NCBI GenBank assembly: GCA_000320545.1
Contig: ADNK01000910.1
Location: forward strand, 33,735 to 97,734
Direction of reading: 5' to 3'
Length of the DNA: 64,000 bases
Source: Bigelowiella natans CCMP2755
Taxonomy: Eukaryota; Cercozoa; Chlorarachniophyceae
Each line of letters starts with the position of its first letter. The first letter of the stretch is position 1. A model generated the notes under the pieces. It was not told where the DNA came from and searched no databases. It saw only the letters and a list, made by a program, of their open reading frames with translations. The position numbers were made by a program, and so were the translations under genes. This document shows, piece by piece, positions 51,568 through 62,224 of the stretch.

Positions 51568-52542
51568 TGCAACCAAGGAGCTCTTGGGAATACAAAGGAT
51601 TGTTTCCTCACTTGCTTTGTGATGTTCATCAAGAAAGGCTGTAGCTTTGCGCTCTAAACCAAGACTGTGGATTTAGTGTTCGTCAAACAAATCATTGCAC
51701 ATTTCGAGTTGGTAAAAAAAACTGGGATTTGAGGCATCGCAAAAGCACCGAACAAATTTCTGAAAATTTCCCTTATAAAAGATTCTGCGACAAGGAAAAA
51801 ATGCCTACCTTACTACTACCACTATACCGGTATTACGATTTTAGATCTACGGTAACTTACGTAATTTACCCTGAATTTGAGCACTGATGACCAATGACCA
51901 CACGCAGATCTGGAACTATAAATATTGACATCTGCGCAGATGCCCTTTTTATTGATTCATTTCTCTCCAAAAGGGAGGGAACTTCTGGATAATTTGAACT
52001 TGCGACATGAAAAAGATTGGCATTTCGCTAGTTCGAAATACAAACCGCGTACGTGACTCAGAGCCGTCCTACGCAAAACAACTCTGCAACATGTTACATG
52101 AAATTCGCTGTTCTAAATGGTGAACTTACATGTACTGTGATTCTCCCTAATTTTCGAAATTCTGGAAAAACCGTTTTATTGCAAAAAAGTTGCAACATGT
52201 TGCAACATTTCGGTCTGTATATTTTGGTGGTTTGAATTCTCTCCTGACAAAATCACATTACATGTACATTCTGCATGAAAATTTGAATTCTTTCTTCTTC
52301 CTACTTCAATTTAAATGCCCACCACAGGTGTGGTTTTTTTTTAGGACATATCACCTACATGCACATGACTAAACATTGAAGTGCGAAATTGACCATTACC
52401 CAATTGCATGTCCACAAATTGTGTGAATTTTTGCGTAGGAAGACATCGAAAATGCACTAAAAAGTAACGGTTTTTGTTGCATGTAACATGTTGCAGAGTT
52501 GTTTTGCGTAGGACGGCTCTCAGTGATCGACATATTTTAACA
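51568..52542. promoter_or_regulatory. Divergent promoter interval containing a fold-back element
   Basis: Lies between the protease start (minus) and the LRR gene start (plus). More than half of it is taken up by an inverted-repeat element at 52055-52525, so any LRR promoter must lie in or beside that element. No individual promoter motif is recognised. Confidence 0.45.
52055..52525. mobile_element. Fold-back / MITE-like inverted-repeat element
   Basis: The left arm (52055-52100) and right arm (52480-52525) are reverse complements over about 45 bases, with a perfect core of about 40. Inside, smaller inverted similarities recur (around 52166-52200 and 52465-52482), and the word TTGCGTAGGA occurs again at 52431. 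There is no open frame. Size and structure fit a non-autonomous DNA element or a fold-back repeat. Target-site duplications were not identified. Confidence 0.75.
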
Positions 52543-55068
52543 ATGGGGAACGTCTCGTGCCGTAACATTTACCCGTTCTTCAGAAGCAAGGGCCCGTTTC
52601 GCAATCTTCTGCGAATGCTGGCAGAACCACTCCAGAGCGATGACAATTGGACTAATTCGTTTCGCAAGGTTTTGGCTGCCTTAAATGGCGAGCATGATGC
52701 TCATCATGCTCGTCTACGTCGCATTGAATCTCGAGAACTAAAAGTGGCAGTTCATCCAGAACGAAAGCTCCTTCATTACATCTCACGTCTCTTAAAATGT
52801 GTACAGCCGTTGTCCACACCCAACTACAAAGACGAGGAAATGTTTGAGCTGTTCAAAACATTAGATTCCGTTTCGAGTAACATTGACGTTCTCGATTCTG
52901 ACGACGAAACAGAAAGAAAAGCTTCTGGCGACGCGGCTTCTAGAGCCCCGACCAGGATCGAGAAGCTTAAAAGAAAAATTGCACTAACCAGGGACGAGAT
53001 ATACCAGGCGCAATCAAATGTTGCCGCGAGCATTACGGGATTCACTGTCGACCAGAAGGCTTACGAGTTAGGTTCCCAAATTCCTGACTTTATAAGCCGG
53101 TTCAAAAATCTTCGGCACTTGGACTTGCGGGGAATTAAACCTGAAAATGGAGAATTTAAAGGTCTAAATTTTCTGCCTAAAAGCGTACAAATTCTTGACA
53201 TTCGTGGAAACGATCTTACATCAATCCCATCGGGACCCCTGGAACATGTCGAATATTGTCGAATGGTGGAGGGCAATTCGTTAGAAGATTTGGGAGGAAG
53301 CTTCCCTGCGTTGTTGCTCTGGTACCAGGACCTCAATGGGGTTCACTCGGCTCTCACGAAGGGATCTAGAGACTTGTCACAGGAACTGAAGGCAACTAGC
53401 GTAGACTTATCAGGAAAAGCTGTGTCACGTTTTCCCAGAGATTTAGGCATGCTCTCGACTTTGCGAAAACTGCGGATGGATCGAAACACACTCAAAGAAT
53501 TCCCAAAATTCCTTGGACGATTGAAAAATTTGGAATTTCTCAATTTGGCATCAAACGGAATTCGCAGAATAGACAGCGGGATATTGCAGGAGCTTACGAG
53601 TTTAAAGGTCCTAAATTTGAGACACAATTCAATCGAGGAGCTGGAGAATTCCTTAGAGAATTTTTTGCACGTGAACATTATGATTGGGGCCAACCCGATA
53701 GCTTCGACTAACGGCTCTATGAAGCTTCTTCGTTTTTGGATGACGCAGCACGGAGTACTAGATGAAAAAAAGAATACTACTTCCTTCAGAATGAGCAAGG
53801 CGCTGCACGTGCTGCCGAAAGAATTTGTTAATCTCGATTTCAATTGCATAGATGGGGCCCTGAATCCAGTTTCCGAATTAGTATGGAAGAAATTTGCGAA
53901 CTTTCAGTCTTTAAGAATATTGAATTTGGAGGGATCTCTAAGAGACGTAGTCTACCACGTAGATCGCCTTTCACTGCCGTCTTTAGAGAGATTGATACTA
54001 CGGAAGAACACGATCAAAAAACTTTCGAATTGGCACCTACCAGCTCTAACGCACTTGGATGTCAGTTTTAACATGATATCCTCCATGAGCTCGTGCCATC
54101 TACCAAACCTTAAAAGTGCCATATTATGCAGTAATCAGCTCACCGTGGAGCCAGGTTTCTTGGAAAAATCTCCGGATCTGAAAAAGCTCGACCTCAGTCA
54201 GAATAATATCAAGAGGCTGAAGCTGACATGTGTGCTACCGTCGCTGGAAGATCTCGACTTGAATAAAAATAGTCTCGCTTCATTCCCAAAATGCACCTTG
54301 GACAGAAGCAGGATGCCAGCACTTCGAACAGTTAACGTTGCGAGAAATAGGATAAGTGTGCTGCCAAAATGCTTGGCAGAGGTTAAAGGGTGTGCATACA
54401 AATATCTTCCTAATCCGATTGTTTCACTAGGCGGCGAACAAAACCTCGCCAATTTTCTCATCCATTGCGGCGTGTCCAGAGTCCAGGCCGAAAACCACTC
54501 CGAATTAAAGTCCCTGGATCTAAGCGACAAAGGCCTTGCGGGTATCCCAGTAGAACTTGAGAAATTGAGTTCTCTTAATTGCCTGAACGTATCGGGAATC
54601 TCATCGGTTAAGAAGTTCCTGAAGCTCCAAACAGAATCTTTGATTCAACTCACAGCTCAAGGTTGCGAGCTTGGTCCTCATTTTCCGTATGACAATGAAT
54701 GGAAACGTCTTGTGGTGCTTGATGCAGCCAACAACAATTTCACCAGGATTCCTATCGTTTCAGCTGGTACGCTTCGTGTGCTGCGGCTTTCCGGTTGCCA
54801 TATGCAGGATATAAAGGGCATCGAAGCTTACCGAAATCTGGAAGAGCTTGACATTAGCAACAACCATCTCAGCCAAGTCTACGAAGGATTTGGAGGCTTA
54901 ACGAATTTAAAAAAACTGAGTTGGGAGAAAAATTTTATATCTGACTTTCCAAGGTCAGTGTGGCTCATCATTCAAAAACTTCGAGATTCAGATCCATTGT
55001 TCGAACCACCGAACCATTTCTCAGGCCTTTTAACTTGGCAGGATTGGGAATATGAAGCATTTCATTAA
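52543..55068 (+). CDS. Intronless leucine-rich-repeat protein with possible N-myristoylation
   Basis: A single open frame of about 841 residues from ATG at 52543. It opens MGNVSC, a Gly-2 plus Cys-6 context that could be myristoylated and palmitoylated for membrane attachment. The first 160 residues are charged. Many degenerate LRRs follow, for example LRHLDLRGIKPENGEF, LRKLRMDRNTLKEFPKFLG, LEFLNLASNGIRRIDSG, LKVLNLRHNSIEEL, LERLILRKNTIKKL, LKKLDLSQNNIKRL, LEDLDLNKNSLASFP and LEELDISNNHLSQV, at intervals of about 22-24 residues and in blocks separated by spacers. No kinase, GTPase or other catalytic domain is seen, so a scaffold or binding role is likely. It is the only clearly intronless gene in the window. 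An in-frame extension upstream to 52474 lies in the repeat arm and is not considered coding. Confidence 0.85.
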   Translation: MGNVSCRNIYPFFRSKGPFRNLLRMLAEPLQSDDNWTNSFRKVLAALNGEHDAHHARLRRIESRELKVAVHPERKLLHYISRLLKCVQPLSTPNYKDEEMFELFKTLDSVSSNIDVLDSDDETERKASGDAASRAPTRIEKLKRKIALTRDEIYQAQSNVAASITGFTVDQKAYELGSQIPDFISRFKNLRHLDLRGIKPENGEFKGLNFLPKSVQILDIRGNDLTSIPSGPLEHVEYCRMVEGNSLEDLGGSFPALLLWYQDLNGVHSALTKGSRDLSQELKATSVDLSGKAVSRFPRDLGMLSTLRKLRMDRNTLKEFPKFLGRLKNLEFLNLASNGIRRIDSGILQELTSLKVLNLRHNSIEELENSLENFLHVNIMIGANPIASTNGSMKLLRFWMTQHGVLDEKKNTTSFRMSKALHVLPKEFVNLDFNCIDGALNPVSELVWKKFANFQSLRILNLEGSLRDVVYHVDRLSLPSLERLILRKNTIKKLSNWHLPALTHLDVSFNMISSMSSCHLPNLKSAILCSNQLTVEPGFLEKSPDLKKLDLSQNNIKRLKLTCVLPSLEDLDLNKNSLASFPKCTLDRSRMPALRTVNVARNRISVLPKCLAEVKGCAYKYLPNPIVSLGGEQNLANFLIHCGVSRVQAENHSELKSLDLSDKGLAGIPVELEKLSSLNCLNVSGISSVKKFLKLQTESLIQLTAQGCELGPHFPYDNEWKRLVVLDAANNNFTRIPIVSAGTLRVLRLSGCHMQDIKGIEAYRNLEELDISNNHLSQVYEGFGGLTNLKKLSWEKNFISDFPRSVWLIIQKLRDSDPLFEPPNHFSGLLTWQDWEYEAFH

Positions 55069-55081
55069 CGACTGAATGTTT

Positions 55082-55700
55082 CTACAGTGATGTATTAAAA
55101 GTCGTTGAAGTGTAGCAGCACACAACACAAGGACATTGTGACTGATTCTGGCCGGTATGTACCTCTAATAGGATGTAATGAAATGTTAAAAAAAATTCAA
55201 TGGTCATCCTAATGTAACTATGCAGAATAGCGGCTACAGCGCTCAAGTTGTATCTGTGTCTATAGTATCTATTTGTTTCTTGTGTCACATGTTGCATGCA
55301 TGTGAAAGCATTGCAAATTGGTCGGCCATGTCGTGCTTTGCCCGCAGCAGTGCGAGCTCTTTTCTCTAGCTGTATTTGTGAGGCGTTTCGCTTCGTCGTT
55401 GCGGTCCATGATGGCCGTCAGTTGTTTGCATCTAGACATGTTCAACTTCTGTGTACGTTCCACACAGTCGTGGACTGCTGGGCTCAGATGAGTCACATTT
55501 GCAGGCGGTGGTGTGGCAGGCCCACTGATGTGTGCTTCATTGCGTTTGTTTCTTTGGTGTGCAATTGTCACTTTTTTGGCAATCATCTGAACAAGGCTAA
55601 TGACAAATGAAATGGCTGTCGAAATGCCATCACGACATGGCCCATTGACACGTACGTACAATGGACAGACTAGCACAGACGTAGACATGCTTGTGTCTCT
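55082..55700 (-). mobile_element. LINE 3' fragment, inverted and degenerate
   Basis: Minus-strand translation shows KQLTAIMDRNDEAKRL and NLSAVAAILHSYIRMTIEF, which match the C-terminus of the plus-strand element at 55763-56975 (KQLTAIMDRNDETTRL, NLSAVAAALHSYIGMTIE). Frames are interrupted, so it is a dead copy lying in inverted orientation to its neighbour. Confidence 0.75.
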
Positions 55701-55762
55701 CTAGCTCTGCTAATGAGGGCTAGAGGGTTCAAGGTTCAACAATTTCGCACCTGCATGCCAGC

Positions 55763-56975
55763 ATGTGCGCTGCAGTTCTGAATGCACAAATTGCACATGT
55801 TCTTACTAGCTCATACGATGCATGTTGCGCCCACATGGAGGTCCAAGAAAAACCTCAAAACAAAGCAGCTAGATTCCATGGAATCCCAAACACTCAAAAG
55901 AGTCCTGGGATTGCCAGGATCCACATCCAACGACACACCCCATGTGTTAGCGGCAACATTGCCACCACGTTGTCGCACACAGGTTCAATGCACCAAGACG
56001 TGGCTGCGAACCAATGTGTGGGTGGAGGATGCTGCTGGCAACGGACATGTGGTGGAGGAAGAAGTGCTCAATTGGAGCTCTTTCGGACACCACATCGAAT
56101 CCTCACTGGAACACAAATGGCACAATGCAACTAGGTCGTGGAACAGAGTGTCCTTGTGCCGCCGACTCAGTTTGATTGCGACCAAATTGCTTGGAGCGGA
56201 ACACCCTGCAACACGTGCTACCAAGGAGACACCAAAAAGGAAACTGAAAGCACACAACAAAACAATCATGCGGAACGCCGAATCCAACTTCAAAACTGGT
56301 TGGAACAAAGAGGGAACCAAGGCCATGCATTTTGAAAAACTTGACTTCATGCCTGGCTCTCGGATGACAGGAATTGCATTGAAGCTGCCAAGCATTGCCA
56401 CATCATGGATGCGCGCCATCTGTGGTGTTGGCAATCTTGGTGCATTCATGCCATCCAGAGGACAACGCACAAAACGGGAAGCAACGTGCGAAGTGTGCAA
56501 CTCATTGCAAGACATGGACCACATTCTGCAATGCAGGAAATGCGGACCACAGCGACTCAGAATCAACAAACAACTGACAGCGATCATGGATCGCAATGAC
56601 GAGACCACGCGTCTTGCAACCGCAGAGAAAACAAGTCGAGAAGCTGCGCGCAAAGCGCGCCATGCCAGAGCAAAACAGGATGCATTTTCATGCATGCGCC
56701 ATGTGACCAAGGAAACAAATAGACACAATTTAAGCGCTGTAGCCGCTGCATTGCACAGCTACATTGGGATGACCATTGAAACAATTTAAACATTTCATTA
56801 CATTCGTCTCATGCATGCACATGAAGCACACTGCGCACAAGCATTTGTATTTGTACATGTTTTGTTTGCGCGACTGCACGCAATGCACATAGCAACGCTT
56901 CGCATGTGTACACGTGTGCTTGTTTAGAGCCGTAGAATCCCACATCACACATGCTGAATAAACTTTATTCGATTC
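55763..56975 (+). mobile_element. 5'-truncated non-LTR retrotransposon (LINE)
   Basis: Contains a 335-residue open frame (55782-56789). Near its start, LKRVLGLPGSTSNDTPH resembles the region just after the reverse transcriptase of non-LTR elements. Later comes a Cys/His cluster CEVCNSLQDMDHILQCRKC, as in LINE C-terminal zinc motifs. Reverse transcriptase and endonuclease domains are absent, so the copy is truncated at its 5' end. A GAATAAA polyadenylation-like signal lies near 56950. The frame is intact, which suggests a fairly recent insertion. Confidence 0.7.
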
Positions 56976-57095
56976 GATCAACGCATTTATATATAAGATG
57001 ACCGTACGTACCACGTATGTAGTGTTTTGATGACCATGCGGCGAACTATAGTAAACGCCACGAACAAATATTTACGCTCCATCGCATGCTTTGTC

Positions 57096-57842
57096 TCAAC
57101 CGGGCCCGACCTGAACAAATAACAGGGAGGGGATTAAATGTTAGCAAAATTTTAGACCTGACAAAGCGACACATTTTATGCAATACAAAGTCGTCGCTCT
57201 GTGACATTTTTACAATTTTCTCGATGATGGAGAATATAGATGATGATGTCATGCACGCATTAAGTACCCGAGGAATGTCGTAGTGCTCAGTCAAAGAGCC
57301 CAGATACTCGTTGAATTCCTTAATTTTCTCCCTGTGGGTCTTCTTGATCTTCTTGTTGATCATGCGTTGCTCCTAAGGAAGTGGGCATATTACTAAAATT
57401 AAGAAGGGGGGCGGATGATCCAGCTCATTGGAATCACAACAACGATCCTTTATGAAAGGAATGTAAACTATTTGTTGATAATCAGTTTATCTTGGTCGTC
57501 ATCACCAGTTTAGCTTGAGCACGAATGAAGTTCTTCTCGCTCTCAGTCATTCCTGCTATCTCAGCCTCGATGTCGATCTGGTGGGAGGGCCGAGACAATA
57601 TATTGACAGTATAAGGAGGTTGAGTAAGTGATTGATAAGTAAGTAAAAGAGCCACCAGAAGTAACAAGTATGGTCATGCCATCCAATATAAGTCGTATGA
57701 GAACCTCCTCTTCTTTTTCGCCTTTCTTTGCGTCTGTTTTCTGCTTTTTGTCGGCCTGTAGGTTGGAAAATTGCTGTGAGCACCTCTTCGCTAGTTATTG
57801 GAAAAGACCTCTACAACATATAACAATATATGACAATATATA

Positions 57843-57931
<89 letters not shown>

Positions 57932-58228
57932 ACAACTTGATCATCAGCTTGAGCCTCGTCGTCTTTCTTCAGTTCTTCCTTTTTCCTCTTTTTCTTTTTT
58001 TTCTTCTTTTTCCTGTCATTGATATAGCATAATTCGTTGGGTTAGCTCGTATGCACACTTCCATGTCTATCAAAAAAATAAACATGTTGAGAAGTCATAG
58101 AGGCAGGAAAAAAATTCTTGGCCTTTTGGTAGAGAACAAGCAACACTGAAATCATACGCACACGCCAGGCTGCACCTTTTGTCTGTCTTGAAGGACAGCT
58201 TGCCCTTTTGAACTGTGGTGAAGTCCAT
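57096..58228 (-). CDS. FAM32A-like small nuclear protein
   Basis: Minus-strand exons: ATG at 58228 with MDFTTVQKGKLSFKTDK; a Lys-rich exon about 58013-57940 (KKKKKKR, then EELKKDDEAQADDQ); about 57757-57705 (ADKKQKTDAKKGEKEEE); about 57580-57510 (EIAGMTESEKNFIRAQAKL); about 57372-57280 (MINKKIKKTHREKIKEFNEY and LGSLTEHYDIPR); and a short last exon ending GPG, stop at 57096-57098. The pattern (VQKG near the start, Lys-rich middle, THREKIKEFN..L..LTEHYDIPRV at the end) is that of FAM32A, a conserved nuclear protein found in catalytic spliceosomes. Length of about 110-120 residues fits the family. An intron holds a long (AT)n tract. Confidence 0.85.
57840..57929. repeat. (AT)n microsatellite in FAM32A intron
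   Basis: About 90 bases of almost uninterrupted AT dinucleotide, the longest dinucleotide run in the window, lying about 10 bases outside the neighbouring Lys-rich exon. Other (AT)n tracts occur at 1758-1794, 2838-2866, 6415-6450, 30032-30053, 38847-38874, 43848-43878 and 61093-61134. Confidence 0.9.
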
Positions 58229-58661
58229 ATCAAAACCCTTTCGTATCCTGGCTGCTATGTGGAGTTGACTAGAATGAGAAGGGGGGGAAAGATTCGACGC
58301 ACGCCGAAGAGCAGGACGCGTATGTCAAGAGTTGTTCTCGGACGTTGCCGTGTGTAGGTTGGCGGCTTATTTTAGTAAAAAGTTTGATACTAAAATATCC
58401 TAAATAATACACGTATATTCTTATGTAAGGAACACGATATGTCTGCATCAGTCTTGGGATGGCCAACTGACCTTTCACTTTTTCACATAAAACATCGATA
58501 ATATTCTCTCTAATTACGAAAGACAGCGGATCGATAAGCCTCACGGCGTTTTCACTGTGTGACTGGATAGATTTGAAGTCTTAGCAAATATATCGCATGC
58601 AATTTGAATTTTATGCGAAATAACTGGAACCCTTGTGTCTGAGAAAATCTGTTCTTTCAGG
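58229..58661. promoter_or_regulatory. Short divergent promoter interval (FAM32A / small GTPase-like)
   Basis: About 430 bases separate the FAM32A start (minus) from the putative start of the GTPase-like gene (plus). No specific element is recognised. Only one CTAG site is present. Confidence 0.4.
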
Positions 58662-59724
58662 ATGGACCCTTGCCGGCCATCGGCGCCCAGTCTTCTTGTT
58701 GATCGCTCTGGCGCGGACGATGGCGACAAGTTTATCGTTTCGGTAATTGCCGCTCCAAACCTCAATGCGTCGCAACTTATCCATTCTTTGGCGCAAAGGA
58801 TAGAAGGTGGGGGTGGCCAGCACGAACGGCCGTGTCCAGGTAGAAGGCCAACGAGCGAAATTCTTATCTTCTTCTTTTTCTTCATCCCCTTTCCCTACTT
58901 CATCATTCTTCTAACAGAATCAAACTTGTGATAGGGGGGCTGAATTCAAAATATGTGGATTTTGTCCACGTGGGGGGCACGAGAAACTATGACATCAAGC
59001 AAAGAGTAAGAATCTTCGACGCACAGGCAACCACAGGTGGCGAATTCCTTTCGGAAAACAGAAGGATCATAACGTTGCTCTGCGAAATACCCTTTCAGGA
59101 GGAAACATGAATGGGTTGTGCGAAGGCTTCCTTAGGTCGCAAATGGGTGTCTTCATGTTCTCACTAGTAAAGCCCTCCTCCCTCGACTGGCTGAAAGAAT
59201 TCATCTTAGGTTGGTATTTTTATGCAGCAGCTGCGTCTCCACTGCATTGTTGTCGTAAACAAACATCGCCCATTAATCTCTCCAAGCTACTTAAACTACG
59301 AGGTGCCTAAGATCGTAGCATTTTGGAATCCGTAGGACCACAATATAGACTGGGGTCTTGCCTTCTCGTCGGAATTGACGTTGACAATCGTCGTCTCTTA
59401 GAACCAGCAGAATGCTCACGAAGGTTACACCGCGACATACCCAAAATTCCAATGCTTTACAAAGACATAGAACGTGCCATCGGGAACTCCAAAGAACGGT
59501 ACGTACCGTCCGACTCCCCCAATCTACTCCAAGTGAAACGGGCTCTGAGATGCAACGTTGCGGAACAGAAAGCGTATTTCGAATGCTCCTGCACCACGAA
59601 AGAGAATTTAGATGAACTGCTGGAAGTGTTAGCGAGGAGAATAGCAAAAATTTCCCACCGAAAAGAGCAAACAGCAAAAATTTCCCACCGAAAAGAGCAA
59701 ACAGCGAGGTATGGGTTCTTGTGA
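58662..59724 (+). CDS. Small-GTPase-like protein, divergent
   Basis: ATG at 58662, right after a CTTTCAG that could also be an acceptor. The first exon gives MDPCRPSAPSLLVDRSG and VSVIAAPNLNASQLIHSLAQ. A second exon (about 58921-59090) reads KYVDFVHVGGTRNYDIKQRV, RIFDAQATTGGEFLSEN. A third (to about 59206) has GVFMFSLVKPSSLDWLKEFI, like the strand-helix of Rab/Ras GTPases. A fourth gives LRLHCIVVVNKH, the NK strand. The last (to 59724) contains YFECSCTTKENLDELLEVLA, the equivalent of the SAK region. The P-loop is degenerate or not recognised and the usual NKxD is altered, so GTP binding is doubtful. The phase between exons three and four was not reconciled. The C-terminus carries a duplicated AKISHRKEQT. 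Confidence 0.6.
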
Positions 59725-61086
59725 TGAGTGCGTGCCTATCGCTAAAATCTCGTCTGAACACATGATGCCTGTTTGGCTCACATGAGGACACCTTTCAACT
59801 ATTTTCTCTCAGGTCGTGCAGACTCTTCTAAAAGATAAATTCGAGAAGGACACGCATGCCACGCATATATGCGTGCGTGTGCTTTTGTCCTAATCTCATG
59901 CACATCTGCCAGCTAGACTGTGAGACGGATGTAATGAACATATGCAATTTTTTTCAATTCGACACACCCTAATGTAGCTATGCAAGCTGCAGCTACAGCG
60001 CTTAAGTTGTGTTTGTTTTCGTTAGCTAGACTATAGTAGCACGTAGCCTCTTCGCACTGATACTTGTTGATGGATTGTGATGCGGCTGCGATGCATCAAT
60101 GCGTGTACGTACGTATACGTATGATGCACAGCACAACAGCACGTACATGCTGTGTCGGTGTGATGCACATTCTTTGTCTATAGTCACTGCTTGAGGTGGT
60201 ATGCGTGTGCACTGCAGGCGCAAGCTAATAAATGTCACACTTGATTGTACGTTCAGCAACTGCGCACTATCTTCAGATTTCCTAAATCACAGCTATACAT
60301 GCAAGATCATGGCGCGTGCACATTCTGCTTGAGCTCTGAGCGCCATGAGCACGCAAGCAGCAAACAAATTTCGTCGCCAAACACATGTGCATGCGCTGCG
60401 GCTGCATGTATGTACGTGCATCCTGGTCATGCGTGGCATGCAGGCAGTATAGTTGTCAAGTTTGTTTGAACAAAAATCCGTTGATGAGAGCTACTCTTCT
60501 TTAACGAATCTGCACTTGTAACTACTTGACGACGTGTTCACATGTCATCGATCATGTGTGTTGCGGTAGTTTTGCCGGTTGAATCAGGCACTTTCTAACG
60601 ATTATACGCGCACATGTATTGATACAGCCTGCAGTGAAACTCTATTCACTACGAGTCACACTTAGATATATGCATACGGTACGCATCGCTAGCAACGACG
60701 AGACGCCGCCTTAACCAACGGAAAAATATGCGCGTCGTAGTACACACGAAGACGCAATTCCTTTGCAGGGGCCTGATGATGATATTGGCCATATTCTTGG
60801 GATGGAACTGGAAACGAAGAATCGTTGTGGTTGTATGTTTGTGTGTCGAAGGACAGTTGCTACCATCAGGAGATATTCGCGCTTGTACGAGTTTCAAGGC
60901 GCAATGGCGGCGGCGGCGGCGGCGGCACAGTGATGAAAATGCGGAAAATACACACATGCCAATGGCGGACGAAGATGATGATAATTATGGCAGTCACCTC
61001 GGCCTCCTGGTTCTTTAAGGGAACAGTGAGCAGCTTTCGGCCGACTCGAGACAGGTTCTTGTACCTAAGTAGTAAATGATATCTTA

Positions 61087-61138
<52 letters not shown>

Positions 61139-62224
61139 CGAAGAAGAGGAAGAGGAGGAAGAAGAAGAGGATAAAAAAAAAGGGGGGAAAGACGTGTTTA
61201 CGCCATACTCGTAACATGCCAGCGAAACGAGGAAGTATAGAACCCCGCAATGCAATTAATCATCATCTCGTTATTCTCTAAATACTACTCCTCCATTTGC
61301 CATCTCAACAAAGGTAGTAGAAAGAACATCCTCCTCCTCCTCCTCCTCCTCCTCCTCCTCCTCCCTCTAACCCGAAGCCTCTCTTAGCTGCTGCTGCTGC
61401 TGCTGAAAGTGCTACTGATACTACCACATCAAAACTTCTTTCTCCCCCGCGCGCATGATAATGCAGTTGCGATGATTCGTGTCCTCCCATTTGTTTTGCT
61501 GAGGCCAATCAAACAAGGCAAAGCATCATCTTTTCCAACCGTCGCCATTATTCATAAAGAGGTGTCCACGTCGTCATGCGCAGGCTCGCTACTACTTACT
61601 TCAAGCTTCTTCTTAAACAATCATGGAGAGGCGAGCCATGGTTTTGACGTTAATTACTACTACAAACTACTACTACTACTTCACTGTTGTTACGGGTATG
61701 TTACTATTAGCACCTTAAGCAGTTTGTGATCGTGCTGGAGTGAGTGCTCAAACCTCCCAAGGGACACATCACACGCCTTGTCCAACAACGCTAGAGCCGC
61801 AGATTCATTGCGACTGAAGAACGCACGAACGAGTGGGTAGATGTATGGGTCAATGCGTGGAGATATTTTGATGATAATGATGATGGTGATGGTGATGATG
61901 ATGATGATGCAGCTGCTGCAGCTGCTGATGTAATTATTCTTTTTTATAAGTGTGTGCTACAAGGAATACATTTCAAGAAATCATGACTACTGAAAACACC
62001 GATGATTTTTATTGTCTCGCAACAGTGGTCATGGTGCAGAAAAATTCAACGAAGTTTTCGTATATCTATGAGTTTTTAAATCTCCGAGTTATAATTACGA
62101 TGTATGTGAGGTGAAGGTATGGCGAAAGGAGATATGGCTTGGCAAGAAGAGAAGCAAGAAGAAGAGCAAATTTTTGAATAATAGGAAAATCTCCCCCCCC
62201 CCCCCGACCCGCTCTCTACATCTT
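59725..62224. other. Long convergent spacer with LINE remnant and microsatellites
   Basis: No secure exon. It holds a LINE 3' remnant (59957-60022), a few CTAG sites near 59910, 60025 and 60690, (GGC)n at 60906-60924, (AT)n at 61093-61134, (CTC)n at 61330-61362 and (GAT)n near 61872-61908. A minus-strand candidate exon near 61075-61000 (YKNLSRVGRKLLTVPLKNQ) has clean splice sites and might belong to an alternative 3' end of the SETD3-like gene; this is unproven. Confidence 0.45.
59957..60022 (-). mobile_element. LINE 3'-end remnant
   Basis: About 65 bases match, in inverted orientation, the end of the LINE frame at 56728-56790 (the stretch coding NLSAVAAALHSYIG). Third copy of the element family in the window. 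Confidence 0.6.

Noticed and set aside
58541-58885. Minus-strand frame of 114 codons opposite the GTPase-like first exon
   Set aside because: The plus-strand reading continues into GTPase-like exons, while the minus-strand one has no motif or splice partner.
59291-59791. Minus-strand frame of 166 codons
   Set aside because: It is antisense to the last exon of the GTPase-like gene and includes the mirrored tandem duplication; no family motif.
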